Shown: positions 22,520 to 34,558, numbered from the stretch's first letter. The stretch: 64,000 nucleotides of DNA from Hemerocallis citrina (GCA_017893485.1 CM030368.1:174064004-174128003); one strand, 5' to 3'. Notes: generated by a model not told the origin, from the sequence alone. Numbers and translations are program-made.

Positions 22520-25500
22520 TTTTTTCATTTTTGTATATTTTTGAGTGGATTTCCGTTTTGGTGTATTTTCTCTCTTGTATTTTTTTTCCGAACCGTATAT
22601 TGGAGTTGTTTTCAATATATATTCATTTTATTTCATTTTGAGCTCTTTGTGTGTGATTGGTTGTCTCTTTTGTTTCGTTCTTTAGTATTTTGTTCTTTCT
22701 TTCAATTTGTTCTTGTCCTTTTTATTTTTTTGTTCTTGGGTGCCTTGGGTGGTGTTTGGTTGTTATCCTTTTCAATCCCATTATTTTTATCCCAATTTGT
22801 TCACCAAAGCCTAATTAAACCAAAATCCTATTTGTATTCCTATTTGATTTGACCCAAATCAACAACCCATTGGTATAACCTATTAATGCTCCTAATACCC
22901 AATTAAACCCACAACCCAACTTATATTATTAACCCTAATCTCCTTATATATATGCATCTCTAATCACAAACCCTAACCCTAACCTAGTCTCCCCCTCTCT
23001 CTCTCGGCTACTCCCTCTCTCTCCCCGTCCCTTGCACCACCGCACATAGTCGAACACCCAACCCGACACCCCAGGCCGACACCTCCCCCTCCTAGCCTAT
23101 GCATCCCCACCGACGCCCAACACCCGAGCCCCCCATCTCCTTCAACCCGAGCCCCTCATCCCTTGGTCGATCTTCCCTTGGCTGATCTCCCCTTGGCCGA
23201 TAGCTCCTTGCACCTTCTCGCACCACCACACATACTCCCTCGTCTCTCTCTCTTGATTGGTGCACATGCACGTAGGTTGCACGTGAGTTGTTGGTTCGTC
23301 GATCTTCGTTCGTGAGTTTTTGATTTGTGGATCTTCATTTGTGAATTCGTTGATTCGTGGATTTTTGTTCGTGGGTTTTGCTCGTTACTCTTGGTTTTCG
23401 TCGTTCTTCATCTTCGGTTAAGGCAAGTAACTTGTACTCCAAATTTCTTTGTTTGATACAAGTTAAAAAATACCGCCTATAGTGTAATTGTGTATAGAGA
23501 CGACTCTTGTTTGTGTTATGTTTGATAGGTTTTGTCTCTATTGTAAAAATTTGACCATAGATGACTCATGACACAATATAGACATGAATTAACTTAGGAT
23601 TTACCCGTTCTTGATTTTGATCATGTATGTGAGACTTTTTGTGAGAATTCGTGATTTGGTTGAGACCCATGTGAAATACTTGGTGTGGATATGCTAGATA
23701 TCCTAATTTATGATGTTTAGACACTTGGTAGACTAAATTTCATGTTTGGTTGTGTTTTGAACAAGTTTTGTATGATATATGTTGAGTTGTTGTTAAAGGG
23801 AGAAATCTGTGTTTTGTCGCTGATCTGTTTTGTTTGCTGTTTTGGACTGTCTTGAAGTCAGTATCTTAATTTTGGTATAAAACATGAGTTTTAGAAAATT
23901 TTGTCTATTTTCAAACCCCTCTGACCTTGCTTGATTTCGTTTTCGTATGAGTGAGTTATGACTGTTTTCTACAGAGGTGTCGATCTTTTCCAGATTTCGT
24001 TCTTGGTGTTTTTGATGACTAAATCCTTTTAAATATCTATGCTACACATATTATTTTGATCCAAAACTTTGGTTAGTATTTCTTTATATAGTTAGGGATT
24101 ACTCAGAATTTTGGCAAGTTTTATTGGTGAGTTTATGTGTTGTTTCATACTCGTTTATGAAAACTATACTTGCTGTATTTTACTCGCTGTTCTGTAAAGA
24201 ATCATATTTTTGCCCTGATTCCTTTTATTGTATGAAAAATGTTTGTGAAATATGAAAGGTAGTAAATTTTACCTATTTTTATATACCCTTGGCGGAATTG
24301 GATTTCGTTTTACTAGTTGCGAGATATTATAGTTTTCGTACAGCAGTGTTGGGAATTTCATATTTGCCAAACTATGGTTTATTGATGTTTTGTTATTTTT
24401 GATGACTGATCTAATTTCTCTGGAAAATTATGAAACTTTATTTTTGGATACTGGACATATAGGGGAATACCCCAGATTTTTCGTGGATTTATTTAATGTG
24501 TTTTCATGTCGTGTTCCTGCACTTGAATTCGTTTTCCTGATTTCTGGCTGAACCTATTTTCTGTATTCAAATCAGTTTTGAGCTATGTTTTTGTGAATTT
24601 ATATATAACTATTTATATTCGCTGGATTCGTGTGGAAGTCTATTTTCCAGATCCTTCGACGGATCCAGATTTGGATACTTGTAACACTGGAAATCAATAT
24701 TTTACTGCAGTGTGTTTTTGCTGGCCTGAACTTGAGATTTGTTTATTTTAGTTCTTTTATGAGATATCTTGCACACGTACATGTTTATCTTGCAACTTGA
24801 ACTTGTTAAATGATCATGACATGATATACTTGATATGTTTTGCACACCTACATGCTTGTTTGACTTAATAATAAAATAACTAAGTCGGGGTTAAGAGAAA
24901 GATCTAGTAGTGGATAGTGCAGAAACATGTACTTGGAAGAACCTAGTGGTTATTGGAGCTTGTTTACATGTGGAGCTTGACACGATATACATGACACGTA
25001 CACACATGATACTGGAGCGTGTTTACATGATACATGATTACATGATACTTGGAGCTTGTCCCTGAGTACACTGCCCTGTATGGTTCCCTATGAAATCTAA
25101 AGCGAAACTGTTTGTTGTAGCAACTATGTGTTATGTTTTTGGGGCGCATGAAGTGCTACCTAGATGGTAATAACTATAAGACTTGTTACATGACACTTGA
25201 ACATGATACATGCCCACTTGACACTTGACTACTTGATACATGCTACATGATTACTTGATTCTTGATACTAGTTACTTGATGCATGACACTTGTTTACTTG
25301 AAACTCGACACATGCTATTATACTTGCTCATCTTGCCATGCTATGATTTATATCCTGTATTCATGATTATACCATGCTAGGTTTGTTACTTAGATTTACC
25401 TATCCCATGTACTTGTATCCTACATTATAAGTGGTCCGTAACTTGCAATTGACGGGTACTTATTTTTTTCTTCTTCTCTCTGCAAATTTACTAATTGCAG

Positions 25501-25740
25501 ATCAGGATGGTCGGCTGCCAGATGGTATTGGCGAGATGATGTATTAGGGCACAATTTTCTGCTTTATGATTTTTATTATTATTGTTGCTTGAACTTGAAT
25601 AAGATGTACTTGATTACTTGGATATTTATCTTGTATTTGGGCAACGTGACCCAGAATATTTGACTTGTTCAGAATTTGATTATTTAAGATTATTATATTT
25701 GGTTTCAAGTAATTTCTGTTGGTATCTTGTTTCAATTATG
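22520..25740 (+). mobile_element. 3.2 kb non-coding insertion in the LINE, probably a solo LTR
   Basis: It interrupts the LINE RT between YADDMIIFG and FEAWSSL. CATG occurs on both sides (22516-22519 and 25741-25744), and the LINE frame is kept if one CATG is removed. No long ORF. The inside resembles a plant gypsy LTR: TATA-like TATATATATGC near 22948, a CT-rich leader (22992-23035), AT-rich sequence with CTTGA/ACATGA repeats (24940-25330), and a tail near 25490-25560. Clear TG...CA ends are not seen, so the class is uncertain; it could be another non-autonomous insertion. Confidence 0.45.
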
Positions 25741-27002
25741 CATGCCTGGTTGTATCTTTTGCTTCCGACTCTGATTATCTTGTAAAATATTGTAAAGATT
25801 CCTGAACAGCTTATGGATGATGAAAATCATTCGCTGGGCTTTTGTCTCATATCCATATTCCGTATTCTTTTTGGAAAGCGGGGCGTGGCAGTCTCTGTTA
25901 CCAAAAATAATCATATCATCCGCATATTGTAGAATCGTATCCCTGCCGAGTCCTATTGCTATCCACTGGGAGATCCAACCTTCGTGCTTGCAGTTGTCCA
26001 ACATGGCCTTAAACACATCCGCAATAAGATTAAAAGAAGAGGTGAGAGAGGATCCCCTTGTCTTAGACCTCTCCTACAAGAGAAGAGGTGATATGTTTGT
26101 CCGTTAACCGATATTGACGTTTTACTCGTACACAGGCAGTGTCAAATCTATCTGGTCCATCTGTTCCATCTGTCACCAAATCCTCTGCCTTTGAGGTTTC
26201 CAATAGGATACGCTTTCTCCAAGTCTAATTTCAGAAGGTAATTCATCTCATTTGCAATATGACACTAGTGAATCGCCTCTTCAGCTGTGGCCATAGAGTC
26301 CAGAATACATCTTCCCCTGATGAAACCAGATTGTTCATGGATGATTAATCCATCCATTATTTTCCCCAACGATTGGCCATGATCTTGGTGATAATCTTAA
26401 CGGAGCAGTTAAGCATGCTAATGGGTCTGAAATCACCCACCATATGGGGTTCCTCCCGTTTAGGGATGAGTATGACTTTTGAAAAATTGAACATACGCAA
26501 TTTCAAACTATGGTCGAAGAATTCATCTATGAGGGTCAAAATATTCTCTTTGATTTCGTCCCAAAAGGTTTGGTAAAACATCATAGGGAAGCCATATGGC
26601 CCTGGCGCCTTGTCTGACCCCATTTGAGTAATCACCTCTTTCACTTCCTCCTCCGTGAATCTTGCCTCCATATTTCTCAGGGTCTGAGTTGCATTATGAT
26701 GACTGTTATGGCAGAAGTTCTCCGTAAGATGGACACTAATTGCATTCTTTTTTCTTGAATAAGTCCTTATAATGCGATTGGAAAGTCTGCGTGATTTCCA
26801 TCTCGTTCTGAGACATCCCAGCATCTGTTTGAATGGATAGGATGAGGTTAGATCTTCGTCGTGCACTGGCCGCCCGATGAAAGAAGACATTGTTCGTGTC
26901 TCCCTCTTTGAGCCACGAAATCTTGGATCTCTGTTGCCACTTGATCTCCTCAATACAAACCATAAATACATTATACACAAAAATGTAAACAAGATAAATC
27001 AT
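25741..27002 (-). mobile_element. LINE fragment: reverse transcriptase fingers/palm, 5'-truncated
   Basis: The minus strand has WQQRSKISWLKEGDTNNVFF and FHRAASARRR (upstream linker), then MGSDKAPGPYGFPMMFYQ, KREEPHMVGDFRPISMLN, HEQSGFIRGR, GLRQGDPLSP and the active site YADDMIIFG near 25925. This is the canonical L1-type order. Frameshifts near 26340 and 26020 and others break it. The endonuclease domain is absent and similarity stops near 27000, which fits the 5' truncation common in LINE insertions. Confidence 0.88.
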
Positions 27003-27344
27003 TTGGATTGGGGTTAAATAAATAAATAAATAAATAGAGAAGTGTCCAAATAGGAGAAGAAGACGTTATCAGCTTCACAAAAAAAACCCTAGTGAACTGT
27101 GATGGTGTTTTAGGTGTGAAAGAGAAGGTTAGAAGGTCTGCAGAGTTTTGCTTTGTTTTCCACTTAGACTCAGTCTACAAATCTACTATATACATCCACC
27201 TCACCAGCTCTATCCTCTGCTTTTTGCTCCTAAGTGTTGTACTTGAGAATAGGTGCAAAAGCAAAGCTAATCCTAACTCCCAATCCTGACATCTCCATTC
27301 AAAAGGTACCCTTTACTTTCATTTTAGATGTAATTCCTTTTCCA
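27003..27344 (+). other. Single-copy-looking sequence, possible promoter/leader of the RNase III-like gene
   Basis: Between the LINE end and hAT-1. It contains (AAAT)n near 27017-27038 and CTATATACATCCACC near 27187, followed by a CT-rich stretch that resembles a plant promoter and leader. It is not repeated elsewhere in the window. No protein can be assigned. The link to the exon at 31190 is only inferred from position. Confidence 0.3.
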
Positions 27345-27378
27345 CCCCACCGGTTGGCATCCGGGTCGGGTCAACCCG

Positions 27379-27541
27379 CGACTCGCCCATTTTGACCCAA
27401 CCCGCGATGACCCAATTCGGGTTCAGGTAAAACCTAAAACTCTTACCGAGTCGACACGATAAGTGTCGACCCGGTAAGAGTTTTAGGTTTTACCTGAACC
27501 CGAACTGGGTCATCGCGGATCGGGTCAAAACGGGCGAGTCG
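27379..27541. repeat. Long inverted repeat (79-bp arms, 5-nt loop)
   Basis: Arms 27379-27457 and 27463-27541 are complementary with about six mismatches. Both contain the phrase GTAAAACCTAAAACTCTTACC or its complement. RNA from it would fold into a near-perfect hairpin. Confidence 0.9.
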
Positions 27542-28204
27542 ACAAAAATTGAAAACATACCCGCTCAACCTGGCCCGCCAACCCGAACTGCCAACCTGTG
27601 GTTTGCGCACCGTTTGACCCGAACTGTCGATCCGCATGAGTCGGCCCTGGGTATGCTGCTATAGTTGCTGTTTTTGCTTCTTTTTTTTGTGGTGGTGGGT
27701 GGGGGGGGGGGGGGGGGCTACTATTACTCAGTTCAATCAAGTTCATTTAAAAAAGAAGCAAGTAACAAATAGGTGAACAATTTTGATCGTATTGAATTCG
27801 TGTTGACTAAACACTCTTTACTACTCCTACTACAAACTCTCTCAACAAAGAAGCTCTCTCTCTACTTCTACGACTACGTGACTACGTTTACTATAAACTT
27901 CATCGATTACATCTACTTCTAGACCCTCTCTACTGTTAGTTTTTCTCTCAACTTTATATATGATTTTTCCTAAAGTACGGTATCAAAATTTCTCAACCGT
28001 CTCTACTCTTTATTATTGTTGTAGCTTTAATTTTTTTTCTCATATTTATTTATTGGTTTTTTACTACTCTCTCTCTCAACCCTCCTATTGTTTTTTAGAT
28101 TTTGTTTAAAACATATACCTTCTATATTTTTTTTATTTTTTCACATACACTATTAAAACAGTAGAAATCATTTTTTACATACAAACAATTACAAACCATT
28201 TATC

Positions 28205-30296
28205 ATGTCTAAATCAAGAGGCAGCGGTCGTAGGCAAAGTGGACAAGATTCTACTAGTTCTTATCATCGGCCTCCCTCCATAATTAGAGCCCAAATATAA
28301 CTCTGCTTAACATAGGTTCTCACGATGTTCCTCCCCAGGACATAAAACAAGAAATGTATACTAGTGAGACACAAACACATGAAACCGAATCTGCATAACC
28401 CACTTCTAGTAAAAAAACTAGAGGGAAAACTTGTGATTGACACAAATTTTATGACTTTATCCCCGACAAGGAGAATTCTAGTATAGGACATAAGATTTGT
28501 AAAACTTGTAGTAAGAGTTACAAATAGAAGAAGGGTGAGGGAACGATACAATTAAATGACACATTTTAAATTTACACCTCGCACTAGTACACGACCAACA
28601 ATCACAACAAAAAATCAACCATAGAATCAGACAAATAGAAAGTCACCCCTTTGATCCCAAAATTGTTCGTCGGAAAATGACCAAATTAGTTATTAAGGAT
28701 GAGTTACCTTTTTCCTATTCTGAGAGTAGGAAGGTAGAGACATTTAATCAAAATGCACTAAATCCATATTTTAAAAGAATACCTAGAAACACACTCAAAA
28801 CTGATTGTTTTAAACTTTATAATGAAATGAAAGACGCTTTAATTGTACTATTGTATTCTTTGACTTGTAGAGTATCGTTAATTTCCGATTGTTGAAAAGT
28901 TTGAAACGATATTTCGATGATGTGAATAACTTGTAATTGGAACGATAGTGATTAGGTGATTCAAAATAGAATCATGTCACTTGCCGCTTTGCCGTATCCC
29001 TATAGTGGTATGGTTATCGCAACTCGTATTTTAGAATTTTGTAATTTATTTCAAATTAGCAAAAAACTCTTTACTGTTAGTTTTGATAATGCCTCCAACA
29101 ATAATAAGTCAATTATTACTTTAAAAGAATAATTAGCTCCTCCATATCTTGAAATTTTTCATGTTAGATGTGCATGTCATATTTTAAATTTATGTGTACA
29201 AGATGCTTTGAAAGAAGTTGATCCATATGTGAATTAGAAATTGTGTACATTTTATTTCTTTGAGTAGTACTAAGCTTCAAGAATTTAAAGAATTGTATAA
29301 ACTTAGGGGAATACATTTTAGAAAATTTTGTAAAGATGTTAAACACCATTGGAACTCTACTTTCAATTTACTAAATGTTGTTACTCAATACAAAGAAATT
29401 ATAAACGATTTTGTATTGTAAAAAACATGATTTTTTCTTTAAGTGACTTCCCAATCATGGATTTTTGCTGAATCTTGGTTAAGATTTTTGAAACCATTTA
29501 AAACCACAACTGTGAAGTTTTCTAAATCTTATGATTCTACTTATAGTAGTATTTTTATTTCAATAATTACTATGATGCAAACTTTTCAAGACATGCTTTC
29601 AGACCAATATATTAGTCATATTGTTGTTCCCGCTTATACTAAAATTTTGAAGTATTTTAATCTTCCGCCTATGTTGTATTGTATTGCAACTGCTATGGAT
29701 CCTCGTATCAAATTAGTGGGTATGAGGAGTTTGATTGAAATATTTTTTTACTTTACTTGGAGATGAATCTAAATATGATTCTAATGAATTTTTAGCTAGC
29801 TTTGAATCGACATTGAATAACTTGAATGATTATTATGATAGAACTTTTGCATCTAGTTGTACAACTAGTATAGTTACTTCTTCTTCTTCTACTTCTAGAG
29901 GTAAGTTCTAGAGTACATTAGAAGATGACACTGTTAATTTACTTGCTCATATTCAATTTAAAAAAATCTAGGACAAATTCACCTAATGAATTAAATTAGT
30001 ATAAATAACAAAATAGTGAGAGTTTTAGTACTAAGATTGAACTGCTACAATGGTGGGAAGAACATGAAAATCTTTTTCCTAATATTTCACATATGACTAG
30101 AGATCTACTAACTCCTCATGTCTCTAAAGCTGCTTCAGAAAGTATTTTTTCTACAAGTGGCAGGGTTTTAACAGATTACAAGAATCTCTTAAAGCCGGAT
30201 TCATTGGAGATGCTCGTGTGCATGGAAGATTGGATGAAGGCTGAAGACAGAACTCAAGGAAAAGCGGTCAAAAACTCAACAAGTGGAAGCAACTAG
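28205..30296 (+). pseudogene. hAT transposase pseudogene 1
   Basis: Order: a start at 28205 (MSKSRGSGRRQSGQDST); a BED-type zinc finger with CKTC near 28497; KLVIKDELPFSYSESRKVE near 28680; the RNase H-like core with SFDNASNNNKSI near 29073 and HVRCACHILNLCVQD near 29160; AYTKILKYFNLPP and CIATAMDPRIKL (29630-29710); WWEEHENLFPNISHMTRD near 30051; and the dimerization domain SKAASESIFSTSGRVLTDY and LKPDSLEMLVCMEDWM (30120-30235). Many stops and frameshifts make it non-functional. The intact enzyme would cut and paste the element through its inverted ends. hAT-2 encodes a close relative. Confidence 0.88.
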
Positions 30297-30745
30297 CCTG
30301 AAGATCAACAACAAGAGTAGAGAATTTAGGGCGATGATATCCTAGGTTTAGGTTAAGTAGAGGTGCACGACAGTATTCTAATGCCCTCTTTTCAATCTAA
30401 CTCTAGGCTATCTTGAACTCTTGATTATCCCCTTAAACATGTAATTCAAGAAATTTGTATATTTTTTTGGATTTTTATTATATGTATTTGTATGTTAAAA
30501 AGTTGTAAACATTTTAAAGTAGTTGAAATTAATAATATATATATATAATTTTGTTTCACTCTTATACTTGTTTTACAATTTTTTTTATTGGAGTTAAAAA
30601 AAACAAAATTTAACTCATGAATTTTCCGAGACAACCCGCAACCCGGCCCGGCCCAGCCCAGTTTATGACCCAACCCGAGCCCGCCTGAAACCCAGGCCAA
30701 CTCGACCTGATCGGCCCAATTACCCCCCACCCCCCGGTTTGGCTT

Positions 30746-31189
30746 CTTTCATACCTTATGTTCTCATCACAACTTACAAAGAGATAAATAGATAGAGAGA
30801 AGAGAGAGAGGGAGAAGAAATTATCGTCTCTGCTTAAGTCAGAGAGGTAACATAGATATAGTTTGATTGATTGTATGTTTCATTATGTAAAATAAGTTAG
30901 TTACTTTGATTGTTGTGTGAAACCCAGTTGCTGTTTCAAAGCATTGGTTTTTCTGTGATAACCCAGATCAAGAAACCAGTAGGAATTTGTAATCAATGGT
31001 CAAAAGAGAACTTAGTACTGTGATTTTGCTATGTGGGTTTTGAATTGCTTGCTCAATTGTATCTGTTATTTCTTGTCAGCATCTATATGACTGTTGAGTT
31101 TAGTGGTTACTTTGTTTACTCATCTGGTTGTTATTTTTTATGGTTGCTTTGTTTACTCATCTGGTTGTTATTTTCGATGGATATTGTAG
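30746..31189 (+). other. Probable 5' leader exon and first intron of the RNase III-like gene
   Basis: A purine-rich leader (30780-30847) ends in a plausible donor, AGAG|GTAACA. An AT-rich intron-like stretch follows to the acceptor TATTGTAG at 31182-31189. Inside it a ~36-bp segment with TTTGTTTACTCATCTGGTTG is duplicated in tandem (about 31108-31176). Confidence 0.4.
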
Positions 31190-31388
31190 GACACAATGAG
31201 AACCAGCAAGCAATGGCATAGGAAAGTGTTGGAAAGGGGGGTTGCTGAATTGCCTCCATTGAGCAGTGAGGATGTGGCTAAGCTAGAGGAGATTCTAGGT
31301 TATACATTCAATGGCAAGAAACTGTTGTGGGAATCTCTGACCCATCCTTCATTTTACTATCGTTACAAGCCTGGTGTAACTTATATGA
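31190..31388 (+). CDS. RNase III-like protein, N-terminal exon only
   Basis: ATG at 31196, just after the acceptor at 31188-31189. The frame gives about 64 residues. From residue 24 it reads EDVAKLEEILGYTFNGKKLL and ESLTHPSFYYRYKPGVTY, which matches the start of the RNase III domain of plant RNase III-like (RTL) proteins: the first helix and the ALTHPS-type motif. The exon plausibly ends at 31388 with donor GTACAG. The next expected part, the LEYLGDAVL-type catalytic helix with the acidic residues, is not in the window. Either the rest of the gene lies beyond 64000 across a hugely expanded intron, or this is a stranded fragment. Intact relatives cleave double-stranded RNA. It is flanked by two hAT copies. 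Confidence 0.6.
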
Positions 31389-31640
31389 GTACAGATGAAA
31401 GTTCTTAACTAGGTAGTTCTTTGGTATTATATATTAAGTAATAGGAGAAAGAGAAGTGTTGAAGGGTAACTCGATTGGTCGCAGGTTAACAAAGCAGGTT
31501 AACAAAGGAGTGGAGGAAGCTACCTTCATTGGGCAGTCACATTTTAATGATTTTGAGTATGGATGAAAGTTCTTTACTATATAGTGTTTTGTTATTATAT
31601 AATACAAGTAATAGGAGAAAGATAAGTGTTGCAAGCTAGC
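31386..31640 (+). repeat. Imperfect direct duplication after the RNase III-like exon
   Basis: About 80 bp starting TGAGTA(C/T) at 31386 recurs at 31554, sharing GATGAAAGTTCTT and AAGTAATAGGAGAAAG. In between, GGTTAACAAAG is itself doubled. From 31641 to 31829 is AT-rich sequence without coding signal. Confidence 0.7.
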
Positions 31641-31829
31641 TTATATGTGTGATAGGGGAGACATGACAAGTTAAAAAAATTGGAAACATGTTTTACAGAA
31701 TTTTCTCCTATATATTTATCTTATTTGAAATATATTAAATTTGCAATTTGGATATATGATCTTCCTCTAGTGTTTAATTATCTACTGTTTGTTGTGGATA
31801 GGACCTTAATATGACAGACTACTTCAAGT

Positions 31830-34087
31830 TAGGGATACCGGACCTGGCGGGCCGGTCCGGTTCATAGCCCACTGAGCCATACTGTTCCAGGCTAGTCCCG
31901 GTTTCGGTCCGTGTCAGAACCGATATGAGCCGGTCTGGTTCCAAAAGGGGAGGAGGAGAGCCCGGACGAGCCCACCAGCTAGTCCTCCCGGTTCCGGGCT
32001 GAGGTGGGTCTGGCCGTTTTTTTTTTTTTTTTGGTATGAATTTGATTTTTTTTCCTGATCTCTTAACATATTAAATAAATAAAAAACATGTAATATTGAA
32101 AAAATATCTGAATAGTTATTATTATTGTAAAAAGTAGTAATTATTGTTAATAGATATTTAGTACTAATACAAACTACGAAAGGAGAGAATCTAAAAACAG
32201 GTTAAGCATGGGGGTGATTTATAGTTTGAGATAGCCTAAGGTTAAATTGAAGAGAGGGCATTGGACTATTGTCGTGCACCTCAACTTAACCTAAACCTAT
32301 GATCTCATCGCCCTAAACTCCCTAGTGAGCTACCACTGCCACGACCTTCAATCTTCAATCCTCGAGAGTTAGTAAGATTAGGTCTTCATACTCAGAGAGT
32401 ACTTGAGATGTCTTCTTCATTTGAGATGTGGTCTTCATTCTTCGAGAGTTCTTTTTATTCTTCAGGAGTGTTGCTACCACTTGAGTCTTCTTGTATTCCT
32501 TGAGTCGTCATTTTCACTTTCATCAAATCTTCCGAACACACTAGCATTTGCAAAGTCTCAGGTTTTAAGCGATTTCTTTTCCCGTTCAATTTCCAACTGC
32601 CATAGAAAACCACTTTTAACTGCGATGGTGGACACCCGCAGGGGTGGGGGGGGGGGGGGGGGGGGGGGGGTAGGTGGACCACGTGCCATGTGAGAAGGAA
32701 TAAGATATGAATCTTCATTATTTTTCCACCATGTTAAAACATTAATGTTGCATTCATTCATTTGATGCATTTGTCTTAGGTTTTTTAGATTTAATAAGAC
32801 TCCATACAATAGCTGATGATGATGCAATGCCTTTATCTTTGGATGAAGATGATGTTGTTGTTGTATTTTAAGGAGTGGATGCAACTTTTTTATCGTAAAT
32901 ATCATATAAAGTATCTAATATTGACTCAAAATTGTACTATATATTCATCATAATTATAATTTACATCTTCAACCATACTATAAAACAAAATAATCAAACC
33001 CTTCACTTCAACTAACTAGGATCCATTACACTTACAACACAAATATAACATATGAAGATGATGCAAATATTTTATGAGTTTTGTTTAAGCGGGAAAACAA
33101 TGGTGCTAATCAAATGGTCAAATTTTAATTCTTCAAAAGTTTGCATCATAGTAGTTATAGTAAATAAAGCATAACTATAAGTATTTCAGGACCACTCAAA
33201 TCAATAAAATGCACACAATTATTGCATTAACATATCAAAACATCTTGCACATACAAGTTGAAAATATGACATGCACATTTAATATGAAATTTTTCAGGCA
33301 ATAGAGGCAAAAATACTTCTTCTAATGAAGGAATCACTTTTTTATTATTGATGGTATTATCAAGATTAATAGAAATAATTTTATCTGCAATACTAAAATT
33401 ATTATATGCTTATCTAACTTGTGTTGCGATAGCAGCACTACAATGCAGATACATCAAAGAACCAAATTGTCAAATCCTTTTTTGAATGATCCAATCACAA
33501 TCAATCCAATGATAAGTAGTGGGCATAATGAAAACATCATTACAACATTTTCAGCAATCATTAGTTAATGCAACTTTACAAGGTAAAGAAGACAAAATAA
33601 CAACTAAAGTATATTTAAGCTCGTTATATATATTGATACAATCGGATTTAACGGTGCTTCTAGGAATTCTTTTGAAGTGAGGGTTTAGAGTGAGTTGGTT
33701 AAATATCTCTAGGTTCTTACTTTTGGAATAACTAAATGGTAACTCATCCTTAATAACGAGTTTAGCAATTTCCCTACGTACGATTTCATGATCATAACTT
33801 TAACTATCTACTTGACTGGTTTGGGGTTTACTTTTTATTGAGTAAGATCTTATTGTGTTTCCTTGTATTTACTATTCAATTGGTGCTTAAGCGTACTCGT
33901 CCCCCCACCCACTTTACATTTATAAGACATTTGACACTTGTTACATAACATATTTCCCACTTTCGGATTGGATGCAGATTAATTCAACAAATGTAAAAAA
34001 TTGATGCACATCAGCAGTTTTTTCTTTAAATTTTCGAGAGGAAGATGGGTATTCGGTGTTTTGTGTTTCGGTATCTTCTACATGAAT
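31830..34087 (-). mobile_element. hAT DNA transposon 2 (deleted, 5' part interrupted by copia)
   Basis: The left end has TAGGGATACCGGACC and a GC-rich CCGGTCC region (31830-32015). The inside encodes a transposase remnant on the minus strand that is similar to hAT-1. The other end is missing: copia element D begins at 34088 inside the N-terminal coding part. The 8-bp duplication therefore cannot be tested. The stretch 32016-32450 is AT-rich and non-coding. A run of 25 G lies at 32646-32670. Confidence 0.78.
32455..34087 (-). pseudogene. hAT transposase pseudogene 2
   Basis: From the right: TETQNTEYPSSSRKFKEKT and a BED-finger remnant with CNKCQ (33900-34080), REIAKLVIKDELPFSYSKS (33720-33790), DCDWIIQKRI (near 33480), and KCACHIFNLYVQD (near 33260). 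After a deletion of the middle domain comes LTWWKNNEDSYLIPSHMA (near 32720). Last is the dimerization tail LKPETLQMLVCSEDLMKVK (near 32540) ending SSGSNTPEE. A 25-G run replaces the part that holds ASESIFSTSGR in hAT-1. Non-functional. Confidence 0.82.
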
Positions 34088-34558
34088 TGTTAGGATTATG
34101 TCATGTATACTCATGGTTCGAATTAGAAGAAGCGACAATGAAGCACAGAGATCAAAGCTTCGAATAGAGGAGAAGACAAAAACATGTTAGCAAAGAGTAC
34201 ATGAACAAAGGCATGTACAATCGACTGTGCAGTTGACTGTACTCCCCTCGGGTTCGAAGCATATTAAGGTGTGGTGACCGCACTTGGGTGCAGTCAAACG
34301 ATGCGGCTATTGTATTGTTTTTGGGCCTTGGTCTTGGTGATTGTTTCCACCCAATCTTCAACTCCAAGTCAGATCGTATGGCTTATATTCTGTGACTTCT
34401 TCTACGTGATATATCAGACGACTGAGATATCAAGACTAATATCAGGTTCTCTCTATTCTTTTTCTATTTATTGTAATAGCCTCCAATATAAGAGATGAAG
34501 TACTTCATTGTAATTTTCTCCATTGCAAAGAGAGGCTTGAGAGACAGTTCTTGGTAAG
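34088..34558 (+). repeat. Copia element D, 5' LTR, first part
   Basis: Starts TGTTAGGATTATGTC and is related along its length to the copia LTR at 18699-19408 (for example CTTCAACTCCAAGTCAGATCGTA against CTTCAAGTCAGATCGTA). It is cut at 34558 by Tat copy B; the last five bases, GTAAG, are the duplicated target. The remainder is 49881-50131. Reassembled length is about 717 bp, like the other copia LTR. Confidence 0.85.

Larger units (their letters stand above)
27345..30745 (+). mobile_element. hAT DNA transposon 1 (degraded)
   Basis: The ends are rich in GGGTCGGGTCAACCCG-type sequence (27355-27545 left; rich in CCCGGCCCGG near 30630-30720 right), typical of plant hAT subterminal regions. Inside is a hAT transposase pseudogene (28205-30296). 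Exact termini and the expected 8-bp duplication could not be fixed, so boundaries are approximate. The left end holds a 79-bp-arm hairpin and a 17-G run (27701-27717). Confidence 0.8.

Noticed and set aside
22966..22985. CCCTAACCCTAACC-like stretch resembling plant telomere repeat (CCCTAAA)
   Set aside because: Only two or three imperfect units in a leader-like context; no telomeric array.
27345..30745. 8-bp duplication and exact inverted ends for hAT-1
   Set aside because: Candidate ends (GGTTGGC/GGTTTGGC or CTTTCAT) do not align convincingly; boundaries left approximate.
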